A stretch of 15,655 nt of DNA from JBAWWY01 sp037144355 (GCA_037144355.1 JBAWWY010000034.1:1-15655), one strand, 5' to 3'. Positions 1 to 7,062 are shown, counted from the first letter of the stretch. Numbers and translations are program-made. The notes: a model not told the origin generated them from the sequence alone.

Positions 1-35
1 ATAATCAATAATATTAAATTAAGAAGGTGCTTAAA

Positions 36-2099
36 ATGAAAAAAAGGATAATAGTTTTAGGTGGTGGCTACGCTGGCGTACTCACGGCTAAAAATCTATC
101 AAAGAAGTTCAAGAAAAGCAGCGAGGTTGAAATCACGCTGATTGACAAAAACCCGTTCCATACCATGTTGACAGAACTGCACGAAGTTGCAGCTTGCAGA
201 GTTGAAGAAAACAGCATCAAGGTCAGTCTTCAAAAGATTTTCGCCGGAAGAAATGTAAATGTAGTACTAGATACTATTTCTTCCATTGATTATGATAATA
301 AAAAAGTTGTAGGAACTGAAACCAGTTATGATTATGACTACCTGGTTGTTTCCACTGGTTCCAAACCAACCTTTTTTGGGATTCCTGGAGCTGCGGAAAA
401 CACCCATAAGCTATGGTCTTATGAAGATGCAGTAAACTTAAGGAACCATATGGTCAATATTTTTTCAATGGCTGCCCTTGAGCCAAATAAGGCAAAGCGA
501 GAAAAGTTGCTTACTTTCTTCGTTGTTGGCGCTGGTTTCACCGGTGTTGAAATGGTTGGTGAATTGGCTGAATGGCTTCCTAACATTACTACCGAGTATG
601 AATTGGATCCAAAGGAAGTAACCATTTACAATGTGGATATTCTTGAAAGAGTCGTTCCGGTTCTTCCTGAAAAGCTTTCCGCAAAAGTTCATAAGAGACT
701 GGAAAAAATGGGTGTCAAACTCATGCTGAAAGCGGCAGTTGTTGCGATTGGCCCTGATTATATTGAAGTAAAAATCAATAATGAATTGAAACGATTCGAA
801 GCGACTACCGTTATCTGGTCTGCCGGAGTTGAGGGTACTGATGTTTCCTTCAAAGCAGGTGAAGCCAGCGGTCAGGCTGCTGGAAGAGGACGTATACAGA
901 CAGATCAGTATTTGAGAGTTTCTGGCAAAAATGACGTATTTGTGGGTGGAGACAACATTTTCTTTATCCCTGAGGGTTCCAAAGCACCAGTGCCCCAGAT
1001 GGTTGAGAATTGTGAATCTTCTTCTCACACAGTAGCTGTCAATATAGCAGCTGCAATCCATGGCAAGCCTATGGAATCATACAAACCCAAGTTCCACGGA
1101 GTAATGGTTTGCGTGGGTGGACGTTATGGGGTTGCCCATGTCGGTACAGATAATTTTAAATTAGCTTTGCCATCATTCCTTGCAATGTTTACAAAACACT
1201 TTATAAATATAATATATTTTACACAGCTTTTAGGCTGGAATAGAATATACAGTTATATTTGCCACGAATTCGCCAATGTTAAGAATAATAGAAGTTTCCT
1301 TGGAGGCCACTTTTCAAACAGGACTCCCAACTTCTGGATGGTTCCACTTAGAATATTCCTTGGGGTTACATGGATTATTTCCGGAGTTGAGAAAATTGGG
1401 CAAGGATGGCTTACTGGACCACAATTGAAAGGTTTCTTCCAAGGCGCAAACAAGTTCTACGAAGGAATCCTCGGACCTACAGTGTGGGGCGGCAAGGATA
1501 TCGGCGGAATAATAATGAAGGTTTTCGCCGAAGATGATAATGCAACCAATGCCGTTACTTCCGCCACAAGTGCTACGGCACCTGTAGCGGCAACTGCTGC
1601 AAATGCTGCAACAACAGCTGGTGATGCTGTTACGGCAGCCACCGGAGCGGCCACTGGAGCCGTTGGTCATGCAGGGCAAATTTTATTAAATTGGGATATC
1701 TTTAGTTTTATCAAGATCATTCTTGTAAACTCCGGAGAAGTTGCATTTAAGATGCAGGTTCGTTTCGTTGACTGGATGATGAACAGTTTTATCCTTTCAA
1801 ATGACGGAACACAGATGTTCTTCCAGATAACAATAATAGTACTTGAAATTATCATCGGATTGTCTTTGATAGCAGGCTTGTTCACTTTCCTTTCCGCAAG
1901 CACCTCGCTAGTCTTGCAATTGATGTTCGTAACCTCCACAGGTCTTTACATGAGTACCTGGTGGATGTTCTTCGGCGGCATAGCGATGCTGTTTGGAAGT
2001 GGAAGCGTTCTTGGACTAGATTACTATGTCCTACCATACCTAAAGAGAAAATGGAAAAATGTTGGCTTTGTAAAGAGATGGTATATCTATAATGATTAA
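36..2099 (+). CDS. ndh2: Type II NADH dehydrogenase with C-terminal DoxX-like membrane domain (Ndh2-like)
   Basis: FAD-dependent NADH:quinone oxidoreductase of the NDH-2 family, expected to pass electrons from NADH to membrane quinone. Seen: an N-terminal FAD-binding GGGYAG at residues 9-14, a second dinucleotide fold GAGFTG near 165, the NDH-2 segment TVIWSAGV, and a late FAD-contact VFVGGDN near 305. From about residue 430 the protein is membrane-embedded and DoxX-like, with an Ala/Thr-rich insert at about 499-548. At 687 residues it is much longer than a plain NDH-2 (about 400). The ATG at 36 is chosen over an in-frame GTG at 27 because AAGAAGGTG at 21-29 is the ribosome site. The last 8 bases overlap the next gene, so translation is probably coupled. 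The Listeria EET dehydrogenase also carries an extra C-terminal membrane domain (family knowledge). The exact electron acceptor is inferred. Confidence 0.85.
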   Translation: MKKRIIVLGGGYAGVLTAKNLSKKFKKSSEVEITLIDKNPFHTMLTELHEVAACRVEENSIKVSLQKIFAGRNVNVVLDTISSIDYDNKKVVGTETSYDYDYLVVSTGSKPTFFGIPGAAENTHKLWSYEDAVNLRNHMVNIFSMAALEPNKAKREKLLTFFVVGAGFTGVEMVGELAEWLPNITTEYELDPKEVTIYNVDILERVVPVLPEKLSAKVHKRLEKMGVKLMLKAAVVAIGPDYIEVKINNELKRFEATTVIWSAGVEGTDVSFKAGEASGQAAGRGRIQTDQYLRVSGKNDVFVGGDNIFFIPEGSKAPVPQMVENCESSSHTVAVNIAAAIHGKPMESYKPKFHGVMVCVGGRYGVAHVGTDNFKLALPSFLAMFTKHFINIIYFTQLLGWNRIYSYICHEFANVKNNRSFLGGHFSNRTPNFWMVPLRIFLGVTWIISGVEKIGQGWLTGPQLKGFFQGANKFYEGILGPTVWGGKDIGGIIMKVFAEDDNATNAVTSATSATAPVAATAANAATTAGDAVTAATGAATGAVGHAGQILLNWDIFSFIKIILVNSGEVAFKMQVRFVDWMMNSFILSNDGTQMFFQITIIVLEIIIGLSLIAGLFTFLSASTSLVLQLMFVTSTGLYMSTWWMFFGGIAMLFGSGSVLGLDYYVLPYLKRKWKNVGFVKRWYIYND
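1530..1676 (+). other. Ala/Thr/Val-rich low-complexity insert inside the Ndh2 membrane domain
   Basis: About 49 codons are dominated by Ala, Thr, Val and Gly, with short imperfect repeats of the type TSATSAT, AATAAN and AATGAA. The segment lies between the first DoxX-like transmembrane helix and the later ones. It interrupts the membrane domain and reads as a flexible linker on one side of the membrane. The nucleotide sequence is not an exact tandem repeat. Confidence 0.7.
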
Positions 2100-2457
2100 A
2101 AAAGCAGATATCATCCTGGCAATCATATTAGTGATTGCCGGGGTGGCATCGACTATCTTTCTCCTTACTGGGGGAGTACGGGGGCAGTCGGTAGTTATCT
2201 CCATTGATGGGAAAAACTACGGCACCTACGATCTTACTCAAAATGAAGTAATAGACATAAATAAAAACGGTCATTTCAACAGGGTTGAAATCAAGGATGG
2301 AAAGGCGACAATGATTGACGCTAGTTGTCCCGATAAGCTTTGCATCAGGCAGGGATCAATTGACAACACAAACCAGACTATTGTATGCCTGCCCAACAAG
2401 GTTGTCGTTGAAATCAAAGGCCCTGTTAAGGATGGTCCTGATACATATTCAAACTAA
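2092..2457 (+). CDS. NusG domain II-containing membrane-anchored protein (EetA-like)
   Basis: Small protein of 121 residues with one N-terminal transmembrane segment (about 7-26) and an extracytoplasmic domain resembling NusG domain II (Pfam NusG_II). The conserved cysteines of this family are visible: C79 and C84 in SCPDKLC, and C99 in VCLPN. It is not a transcription factor despite the name. Its start overlaps the ndh2 stop by 8 bases, and the Gx-family gene follows after 20 bases. This NusG_II/Gx pair matches the genes called eetA and eetB in the Listeria flavin-based electron transfer locus, where they are thought to help move electrons from the quinone pool outward; that role is not biochemically settled. 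The family call is firm and the function is inferred from context. Confidence 0.75.
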   Translation: MIKKADIILAIILVIAGVASTIFLLTGGVRGQSVVISIDGKNYGTYDLTQNEVIDINKNGHFNRVEIKDGKATMIDASCPDKLCIRQGSIDNTNQTIVCLPNKVVVEIKGPVKDGPDTYSN

Positions 2458-2477
2458 TTTGAAAGGCAGGAAGATGT

Positions 2478-2975
2478 TTGGCTAGGAAAATTGCAATAAG
2501 CAGTATCTTTGCAACGCTTGCTCTAATTTTTTCTTATATAGAAAGACTAATCCCCTTTGATATTGCAGTTCCTGGTGTCAAGCTGGGAATTTCAAATATT
2601 GTGGTGATAATTGCCCTTTATGCCCTAGGCACAAAATACGCCTTGGGTATCAACGTCTTCAGAATATTTGTTGGAGGCCTGCTTTTTAGTGGCGTCTTTG
2701 GTATGGCATACGCCCTTGGTGGCGGTCTTTTAAGTTTTTTAGTCATGTACCTGCTCAAAAAAACCAATTTATTCAGCATTGTTGGAGTCAGCATGGCCGG
2801 AGGAGTATTCCACAACATAGGTCAGATTCTAATGGCTACCCTGATAATATCAAATGTTAAGATTATGCTCTATTTGCCTGTCTTGATAATCTCAGGTATT
2901 ATAAGCGGAATAGTAATTGGAATTTTTTCATATAATTTGATGAAACCGCTAAAAAAAGTATTCGTGTACTCGTAA
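2478..2975 (+). CDS. Gx transporter family / heptaprenyl diphosphate synthase component I-like membrane protein (EetB-like)
   Basis: Integral membrane protein of 165 residues with about five hydrophobic helices. It belongs to the family often labelled 'heptaprenyl diphosphate synthase component I' or 'Gx transporter' (Pfam Hpre_diP_synt_I). Typical features are the N-terminal ERLIPF, the GVKLGISN segment and a Gly-rich central helix region. The start is a TTG with AGGA at 2468-2471 upstream; the nearby ATG at 2474 is out of frame and meets a stop at once. It lies between the NusG_II gene and the prenyl synthase gene. The synthase-component label comes from neighbourhood rather than demonstrated catalysis: no Asp-rich prenyl-synthase motif is present. 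In the Listeria locus the counterpart is called EetB. Confidence 0.75.
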   Translation: MARKIAISSIFATLALIFSYIERLIPFDIAVPGVKLGISNIVVIIALYALGTKYALGINVFRIFVGGLLFSGVFGMAYALGGGLLSFLVMYLLKKTNLFSIVGVSMAGGVFHNIGQILMATLIISNVKIMLYLPVLIISGIISGIVIGIFSYNLMKPLKKVFVYS

Positions 2976-2991
2976 GTTAGGAAAGAAAATA

Positions 2992-3981
2992 ATGGAAAAT
3001 GTTAAATCTCCATATCCAATAGAATATGCCCTCTCCGGAGAAGCAATAATCGGCCAGATAGACCGGGTTCTTAAAAGCAGCCCGGAATTGATCAATGAAA
3101 TCATGCATAGCCTCACCGAGGTCCATGGCAAGAACATACGTGGGCAATTGACTGCATTGTCTTCCTGCGATAAACAGGGCAAGGTAAATCTTTCAACAGT
3201 GAAAATAGCATCTGCCATTGAGCTTCTTCATCTTGCAAGTTTGATTCACGACGATGTGGTGGACGATGCAGATATTAGAAGAGGTCTTCCCAGCACCCAT
3301 TCAAGATTTGGAAAGAAAAATGCCGTTATTTCAGGCGACTACATTTTTTGTCTTTGTTTTTCTCTAATCTCCGAAGCCTATGCGGGTGAGGAGAGCAATG
3401 AGTATATGGACAGGGTATCTGATTTCTCCAAGGTTATGAGTTATATTTGCCTTGGCGAGCTTAGACAGAGCAAACATAATTTTGATCTTGATCTGGATTT
3501 TAAGAATTATTTGAAAATCATCGGTGGTAAAACCGCTACCTTGTTCTCCCTATCCATGTATGCTGGAGCAAGGGCTGGAGGAATTGACCATCATAAGGCG
3601 AAACTTTTTGGTAAAATTGGTGCCAATTTCGGAGTTATATTCCAATTGATTGACGATTATCTTGATTATGAAATTGGATCCTTAGCTGGCCAAAAGCCAG
3701 TTGGAAAAGATATTAAGGAAGGTATAATAACCTTGCCTCTTATCTACGCTATTAAGAAAGACCCTTCTCTCAAGGAATTCATCAGTAGCTGTTTTACAGA
3801 TAAGGAGATGCTTGACGAAGCAATTGAAAGAGTTAGGTTCCTTGGTGGCCCCCAATATGCAAAGGATATGGCAAAGAAGTTCTATAATAAAACTTTGAAA
3901 CTAATAAATGAAGTCGATGATGATTTCAAGAGATTAGAGCTAACTAAAATATTGGAAAATTTGTATGAAAGAAAAATGTAA
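2992..3981 (+). CDS. Polyprenyl diphosphate synthase, long-chain trans type (DmkB-like)
   Basis: Elongates allylic diphosphates with isopentenyl diphosphate to make the side chain of menaquinone or demethylmenaquinone. Both Asp-rich motifs are intact: DDVVD at residues 87-91 and DDYLD at 221-225. The residue five positions before the first motif is Ala82, a small residue usual in long-chain enzymes. The GKRLRP motif of the family is altered to GKNIRG at residues 46-51. Length is 329 residues, normal for the family. The ATG at 2992 follows AGGAAAG by a short spacer and lies 16 bases after the Gx gene, so it is the last gene of the operon. Next to an NADH dehydrogenase and EetA/EetB-like genes, a quinone supply role corresponding to DmkB is the natural reading. 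Chain length cannot be fixed from sequence. Confidence 0.85.
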   Translation: MENVKSPYPIEYALSGEAIIGQIDRVLKSSPELINEIMHSLTEVHGKNIRGQLTALSSCDKQGKVNLSTVKIASAIELLHLASLIHDDVVDDADIRRGLPSTHSRFGKKNAVISGDYIFCLCFSLISEAYAGEESNEYMDRVSDFSKVMSYICLGELRQSKHNFDLDLDFKNYLKIIGGKTATLFSLSMYAGARAGGIDHHKAKLFGKIGANFGVIFQLIDDYLDYEIGSLAGQKPVGKDIKEGIITLPLIYAIKKDPSLKEFISSCFTDKEMLDEAIERVRFLGGPQYAKDMAKKFYNKTLKLINEVDDDFKRLELTKILENLYERKM

Positions 3982-4010
3982 AAAATAAATAAATTGTTTG
4001 TTTATTTTTT
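3981..4010 (+). terminator. A/T-only stem-loop at the end of the ndh2 operon
   Basis: A 13-base arm at 3981-3993 pairs with 3997-4009 (one G-T wobble, 3-base loop) and ends in a run of T. It begins at the last base of the stop codon. The stem has no standard G-C pair, so termination may be leaky, and some read-through into the hydrogenase maturation leader is possible. Confidence 0.4.
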
Positions 4011-4030
4011 AACATTGTTGGTATATAATA
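4001..4030 (+). promoter_or_regulatory. Promoter of the hydrogenase maturation operon
   Basis: A perfect TATAAT lies at 4024-4029, overlapping an extended -10 form (TG-G-TATATA, 4019-4027). The -35 is weak: TTTATT at 4001-4006 is 17 bases upstream. Transcription would begin at about 4036-4038, giving an untranslated leader of about 180 bases before the first gene. Confidence 0.6.
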
Positions 4031-4036
4031 AGTACA

Positions 4037-4192
4037 TTAGAAATTGAGGACCGGCTTGCGGGGAGCTTCTCCCAGACTGGTTATAGAAAAACTGGACAGA
4101 CCGTCTTGCAAGGATGCATGAAAGCATCTACGCAACAGGGCAGCACAGAGAGTTTAATGCATTTAAGCTTCGGTTCTGCCGAAGCTTTTTTA
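4037..4192 (+). promoter_or_regulatory. Structured 5' leader RNA with terminator upstream of the hyd maturation operon (candidate riboswitch/attenuator)
   Basis: The leader folds by inspection into three elements. First, 4049-4054 pairs with 4077-4082 and encloses the hairpin GGGAG/CTCCC (4061-4065/4069-4073). Second, TTGC at 4106-4109 pairs with GCAA at 4132-4135 and encloses GATGC/GCATC (4113-4117/4124-4128). Third is an intrinsic terminator (4165-4191). Alternative pairings exist. AGAC-T-GGT (4074-4081) can pair with ACCGTCT (4100-4106), breaking the first stem. GGCAG (4139-4143) can pair with CTGCC (4176-4180), breaking the terminator. This is the layout of a cis-acting conditional terminator. 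I do not recognise a known riboswitch class; the ligand is unknown. Iron, S-adenosylmethionine or redox state are guesses suggested only by the genes controlled. Confidence 0.6.
4165..4191 (+). terminator. Intrinsic terminator in the leader of the hyd operon
   Basis: Perfect 9-base-pair stem (4165-4173 with 4179-4187), loop TTCTG, followed by six T (4186-4191). It sits 23 bases before the ATG of the first gene, with no coding sequence between promoter and terminator, so it must be bypassed for the operon to be expressed. Confidence 0.85.
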
Positions 4193-4214
4193 TTTTGTAG
4201 AAGTGAGGTTTCAT

Positions 4215-4472
4215 ATGGAAAGTGACAAAGAATCAAGAATTGGCGTAGTTGGAATAATAATCGAGGACACAGAAAAAACAGAGGAAGTGAATAGGATTCT
4301 CCACCTGCATGCAGGCTTAATCGTTGGGAGAATAGGGATTCCTTACCTTCAAAGGAAAGTGTGCGTAATCTCCCTGGTTGTGGATGGCACTTCTGACGAC
4401 ATAAGTGCTTTGACCGGAAAGCTTGGGAAGGTTCCAGGCATCCAAGTTAAATCAGCTCTTGCTAAGGCTTGA
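4215..4472 (+). CDS. TM1266-family iron-only hydrogenase system putative regulator
   Basis: Protein of 85 residues with the small alpha/beta ferredoxin-like (ACT/NikR-C-like) pattern of the TM1266 family, which almost always accompanies [FeFe]-hydrogenase maturation genes. Recognisable segments are RIGVVGIIIED at the start, the HLHAGLIVGRIGIPY core and the late GKLGKVPGIQVKS. ATG 4215 is preferred over the in-frame GTG at 4203 because GTGAGG at 4203-4208 is then the ribosome site at 6 bases. It is the first gene after the leader terminator and is followed 65 bases later by hydE. The annotated regulatory role rests on fold and context; there is no DNA-binding domain and its mechanism is not known. 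Confidence 0.85.
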   Translation: MESDKESRIGVVGIIIEDTEKTEEVNRILHLHAGLIVGRIGIPYLQRKVCVISLVVDGTSDDISALTGKLGKVPGIQVKSALAKA

Positions 4473-4537
4473 TAAAAAACCCGTAATATGATTGATAAAG
4501 ACTTCAGCAAATAATAAAAAAAAAGAAGGAATAAACC

Positions 4538-5563
4538 ATGAATTATAACTTATTAATAGATAATATATTGTCAAACTCACGCGCGTCGAAAGATGAAATC
4601 CTTGAATTATTTCAAGATTCCGCAAAGGATGATTTGTTTTTTAGAGCGAACAAGGTTAAGGAAGAAAATTTCGGCAAGGATATTATCCTGCGTGGAATTG
4701 TGGAATTTTCCAATTACTGCCGTTGTTCATGTTCATATTGCGGCCTGTACGAAGGAAACAAGGAATTGGAAAGATTCAGGTTTTCCGTGGATGAGATAGT
4801 TTCATATGCACAAGAAGCTTTTCAAGCCGGTTATAAATCTATCATCCTTCAGTCAGGGGAAGACCTGCATTTTAATGCCGATTTGATGTCTGAAGCCATT
4901 AAGAGGATAAAAGCTCTTGGAGACTTGTCTTTGACATTGAGTATAGGCGAACGTCCAAGAGAGGAATATAAGCAGTGGTTCAAAGATGGAGCGGACAGAT
5001 ATCTGCTCAAGCATGAAACCGCTGATGAAAGTTTATATAATAAGCTCCATCCCCATTCAAATTTCCAAAAGAGACTTGGATATCTAAACAGCCTGAAAGA
5101 AATTGGCTATGAGACAGGAAGCGGCTTTATGGTGGGGCTGCCAGGGCAGACTACAGAATCCTTGGCTGATGATATTCTGCTCCTCAAGGAACTTGAGCTG
5201 GATATGGCGGGAATAGGAATTTTTATCTCCCACCCGGGTACGCCCCTTGTAGGATCAGAATCCGGATCTCCACTTGACGCTTTGAAATGCGTGGCCATAA
5301 CCAGATTGCTCCTAAACATGTGCCATCTACCTTCCACCACATCAGTGGAGGTTGGCAGCAGCGAAAAGTATACACCACTAAACTGCGGTGCAAATGTAAT
5401 AATGAAAAAAGTTGAGCCATATAAATACAGGAAGCTTTATGAAATATACCCGAATAATAAAATCGCGGATAAAACCATCAAGGATGAACGGGACGAACTG
5501 GTTGATTATATTCATTCCGTTGGTTTGACAGTTTCAAGTAAAAAAGGTTTAACCAGTTGCTAG
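4538..5563 (+). CDS. hydE: [FeFe]-hydrogenase H-cluster maturase HydE (radical SAM)
   Basis: Radical S-adenosylmethionine enzyme that acts on the HydG-derived Fe(CO)2CN-cysteine synthon on the way to the 2Fe subcluster of the H-cluster. The CX3CX2C motif that holds the SAM [4Fe-4S] cluster is C61, C65 and C68 in NYCRCSCSYCG. Length 341 is normal. The C-terminal region contains PYKYRKLYEIYP but lacks the Cys cluster that binds the optional extra [2Fe-2S] centre in the Thermotoga enzyme; that centre is known to be dispensable. The start ATG has AAGGA 9 bases upstream. Its neighbours, the TM1266 homologue, hydG and hydF, separate it from the related biotin synthase and PylB families. Confidence 0.95.
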   Translation: MNYNLLIDNILSNSRASKDEILELFQDSAKDDLFFRANKVKEENFGKDIILRGIVEFSNYCRCSCSYCGLYEGNKELERFRFSVDEIVSYAQEAFQAGYKSIILQSGEDLHFNADLMSEAIKRIKALGDLSLTLSIGERPREEYKQWFKDGADRYLLKHETADESLYNKLHPHSNFQKRLGYLNSLKEIGYETGSGFMVGLPGQTTESLADDILLLKELELDMAGIGIFISHPGTPLVGSESGSPLDALKCVAITRLLLNMCHLPSTTSVEVGSSEKYTPLNCGANVIMKKVEPYKYRKLYEIYPNNKIADKTIKDERDELVDYIHSVGLTVSSKKGLTSC

Positions 5564-5599
5564 AATTGTTTGTTATGCAGAAATAGATATGAAAACAAA

Positions 5600-5623
5600 G
5601 ATAGATAGATTGATAGATTGACA
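5600..5623 (+). repeat. GATA/GATT tetranucleotide tandem repeat between hydE and hydG
   Basis: Six consecutive 4-base units (GATA, GATA, GATT, GATA, GATT, GACA) lie in the 83-base spacer before hydG, about 23 bases ahead of its start and just upstream of the AAGGA ribosome site. No hairpin is evident. It may be a neutral microsatellite. Confidence 0.65.
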
Positions 5624-5646
5624 TAGTAAAGAAAGGAATCGATTAA

Positions 5647-7062
5647 ATGAAAAACTCAGTTGATTTTATAAACGACCAGGAAATCAGAGATGCTCTTGCA
5701 CTTTCTTCTGAAAAAGCAAAAGATAGGGAACTTGTAATCTCCATAATAGAAAAAGCCAAGACTGCTGTGGGCCTTGACCACAGAGAAACCGCAATACTTT
5801 TGTCAGTTGAGGATCCTGCACTTATTCAGATGATGAAGGACGCAGCTGGGGCAATCAAGGAAAAAATCTACGGCAAGAGAATAGTTATTTTTGCGCCATT
5901 ATATTTGAGCAACTACTGCGTGAACAATTGCAGTTATTGCGGCTACAAGCACTGCAACGAAAACATGTGCCGAAAGAAATTGACCATGGATGAAATCAAG
6001 GACGAAGTGAGGGTTCTCCAGGGACTTGGCCATAAAAGAATTGCTCTTGAAGTAGGGGAAGATCCAGTAAATTGCCCAATCGAATATGTTCTTGAAGCCA
6101 TGGAGAACATCTACTCACTTCATTTTGATAATGGAAGCATAAGAAGAGCTAATGTGAATATTGCCGCAACAACAGTTGAGGACTATAAAAAGTTGAAGCA
6201 TGCCGGGATTGGAACTTATATCCTATTCCAGGAAACCTATCATCAGCCAACATATGAAACCGTGCATAAGAGCGGGCCAAAACATAATTACGCCTATCAT
6301 ACAACAGCCATGGATAGGGCTATGGAGGGTGGTATCGATGATGTGGGTTTCGGAGTTCTTTATGGGCTTTATGATTATAAATATGATACTGTCGCAATGA
6401 TGATGCACAAGGAACATCTTGAAAATGTCTTCGGTGTTGGTCCTCATACAATTTCAGTCCCTAGGTTGAAAGCAGCTGAGGGAATGAGCCTGACCGACTA
6501 TCCATACATGGTCACTGATGCTGACTTTATAAAAATTGTAACCATAATCAGGCTTTCAGTTCCATATACTGGAATTATCCTTTCAACTAGGGAAGGTGGG
6601 GATTTCCGTGAGAAAGTAATAGCTGTCGGAGTTTCCCAGATCAGCGCCGGTTCCTGCACTGGAGTTGGCGGTTATGTGGAAGAATACGAAGCTGTTGAAA
6701 AAAGCAAACTTGATACAAAGCAATTCGAGGTGGAAGATCATCGGTCTCCATTGGAAATACTGAAAAACCTTTGTGAAGACGGTTATATTCCAAGTTATTG
6801 CACCGCTTGCTACAGGCAGGGGCGAACCGGAGACAGGTTCATGAGACTTGCAAAATCAGGTCAGATAAACAATGTATGTTTGCCAAATGCCTTAATGACA
6901 TTTAAGGAATACTTGATAGATTATGCCGATGAAGAACTAAGGAAGACGGGAACCATTCTTATAGAAAAATCCCTGGCAGATATAAAATCAGAACAGGTTA
7001 GGGAAATGACCCGGGAGCAACTTGATAAAATTGAGAACGGTACAAGAGATTTGTACCTGTAG
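5647..7062 (+). CDS. hydG: [FeFe]-hydrogenase H-cluster maturase HydG, tyrosine lyase (radical SAM)
   Basis: Radical SAM tyrosine lyase that splits tyrosine to p-cresol and dehydroglycine and converts the latter to CO and cyanide on iron, forming an Fe(CO)2CN-cysteine synthon for the H-cluster. Both iron-sulfur sites are complete. The N-terminal CX3CX2C is C91, C95 and C98. The C-terminal CX2CX22C, which marks HydG and separates it from ThiH, is C385, C388 and C411. Length 471 is typical. The start ATG has AAGGA 8-12 bases upstream. hydG follows hydE by 83 bases and precedes hydF by 12. The aspartate ammonia-lyase gene found between hydE and hydG in some Firmicutes is absent. Confidence 0.97.
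   Translation: MKNSVDFINDQEIRDALALSSEKAKDRELVISIIEKAKTAVGLDHRETAILLSVEDPALIQMMKDAAGAIKEKIYGKRIVIFAPLYLSNYCVNNCSYCGYKHCNENMCRKKLTMDEIKDEVRVLQGLGHKRIALEVGEDPVNCPIEYVLEAMENIYSLHFDNGSIRRANVNIAATTVEDYKKLKHAGIGTYILFQETYHQPTYETVHKSGPKHNYAYHTTAMDRAMEGGIDDVGFGVLYGLYDYKYDTVAMMMHKEHLENVFGVGPHTISVPRLKAAEGMSLTDYPYMVTDADFIKIVTIIRLSVPYTGIILSTREGGDFREKVIAVGVSQISAGSCTGVGGYVEEYEAVEKSKLDTKQFEVEDHRSPLEILKNLCEDGYIPSYCTACYRQGRTGDRFMRLAKSGQINNVCLPNALMTFKEYLIDYADEELRKTGTILIEKSLADIKSEQVREMTREQLDKIENGTRDLYL

Noticed and set aside
465..1061. 198-codon open frame on the minus strand inside ndh2
   Set aside because: It lies entirely antisense to a well-supported gene, has a Cys/Ser/Phe-rich composition with no domain, and no ribosome site was apparent.
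4091..4144. Resemblance of the hyd leader to the NiCo (czcD) metal riboswitch, through GGACAG, GCAACAG and GGGCAGC
   Set aside because: The short words are present, but their order and the surrounding four-way junction do not match the NiCo architecture as I remember it. It is kept only as an unclassified leader; a covariance search would decide.
5618..5623. TTGACA as a possible -35 of an internal hydG promoter
   Set aside because: There is no acceptable -10 at 16-18 bases; that position already reaches the hydG start codon.
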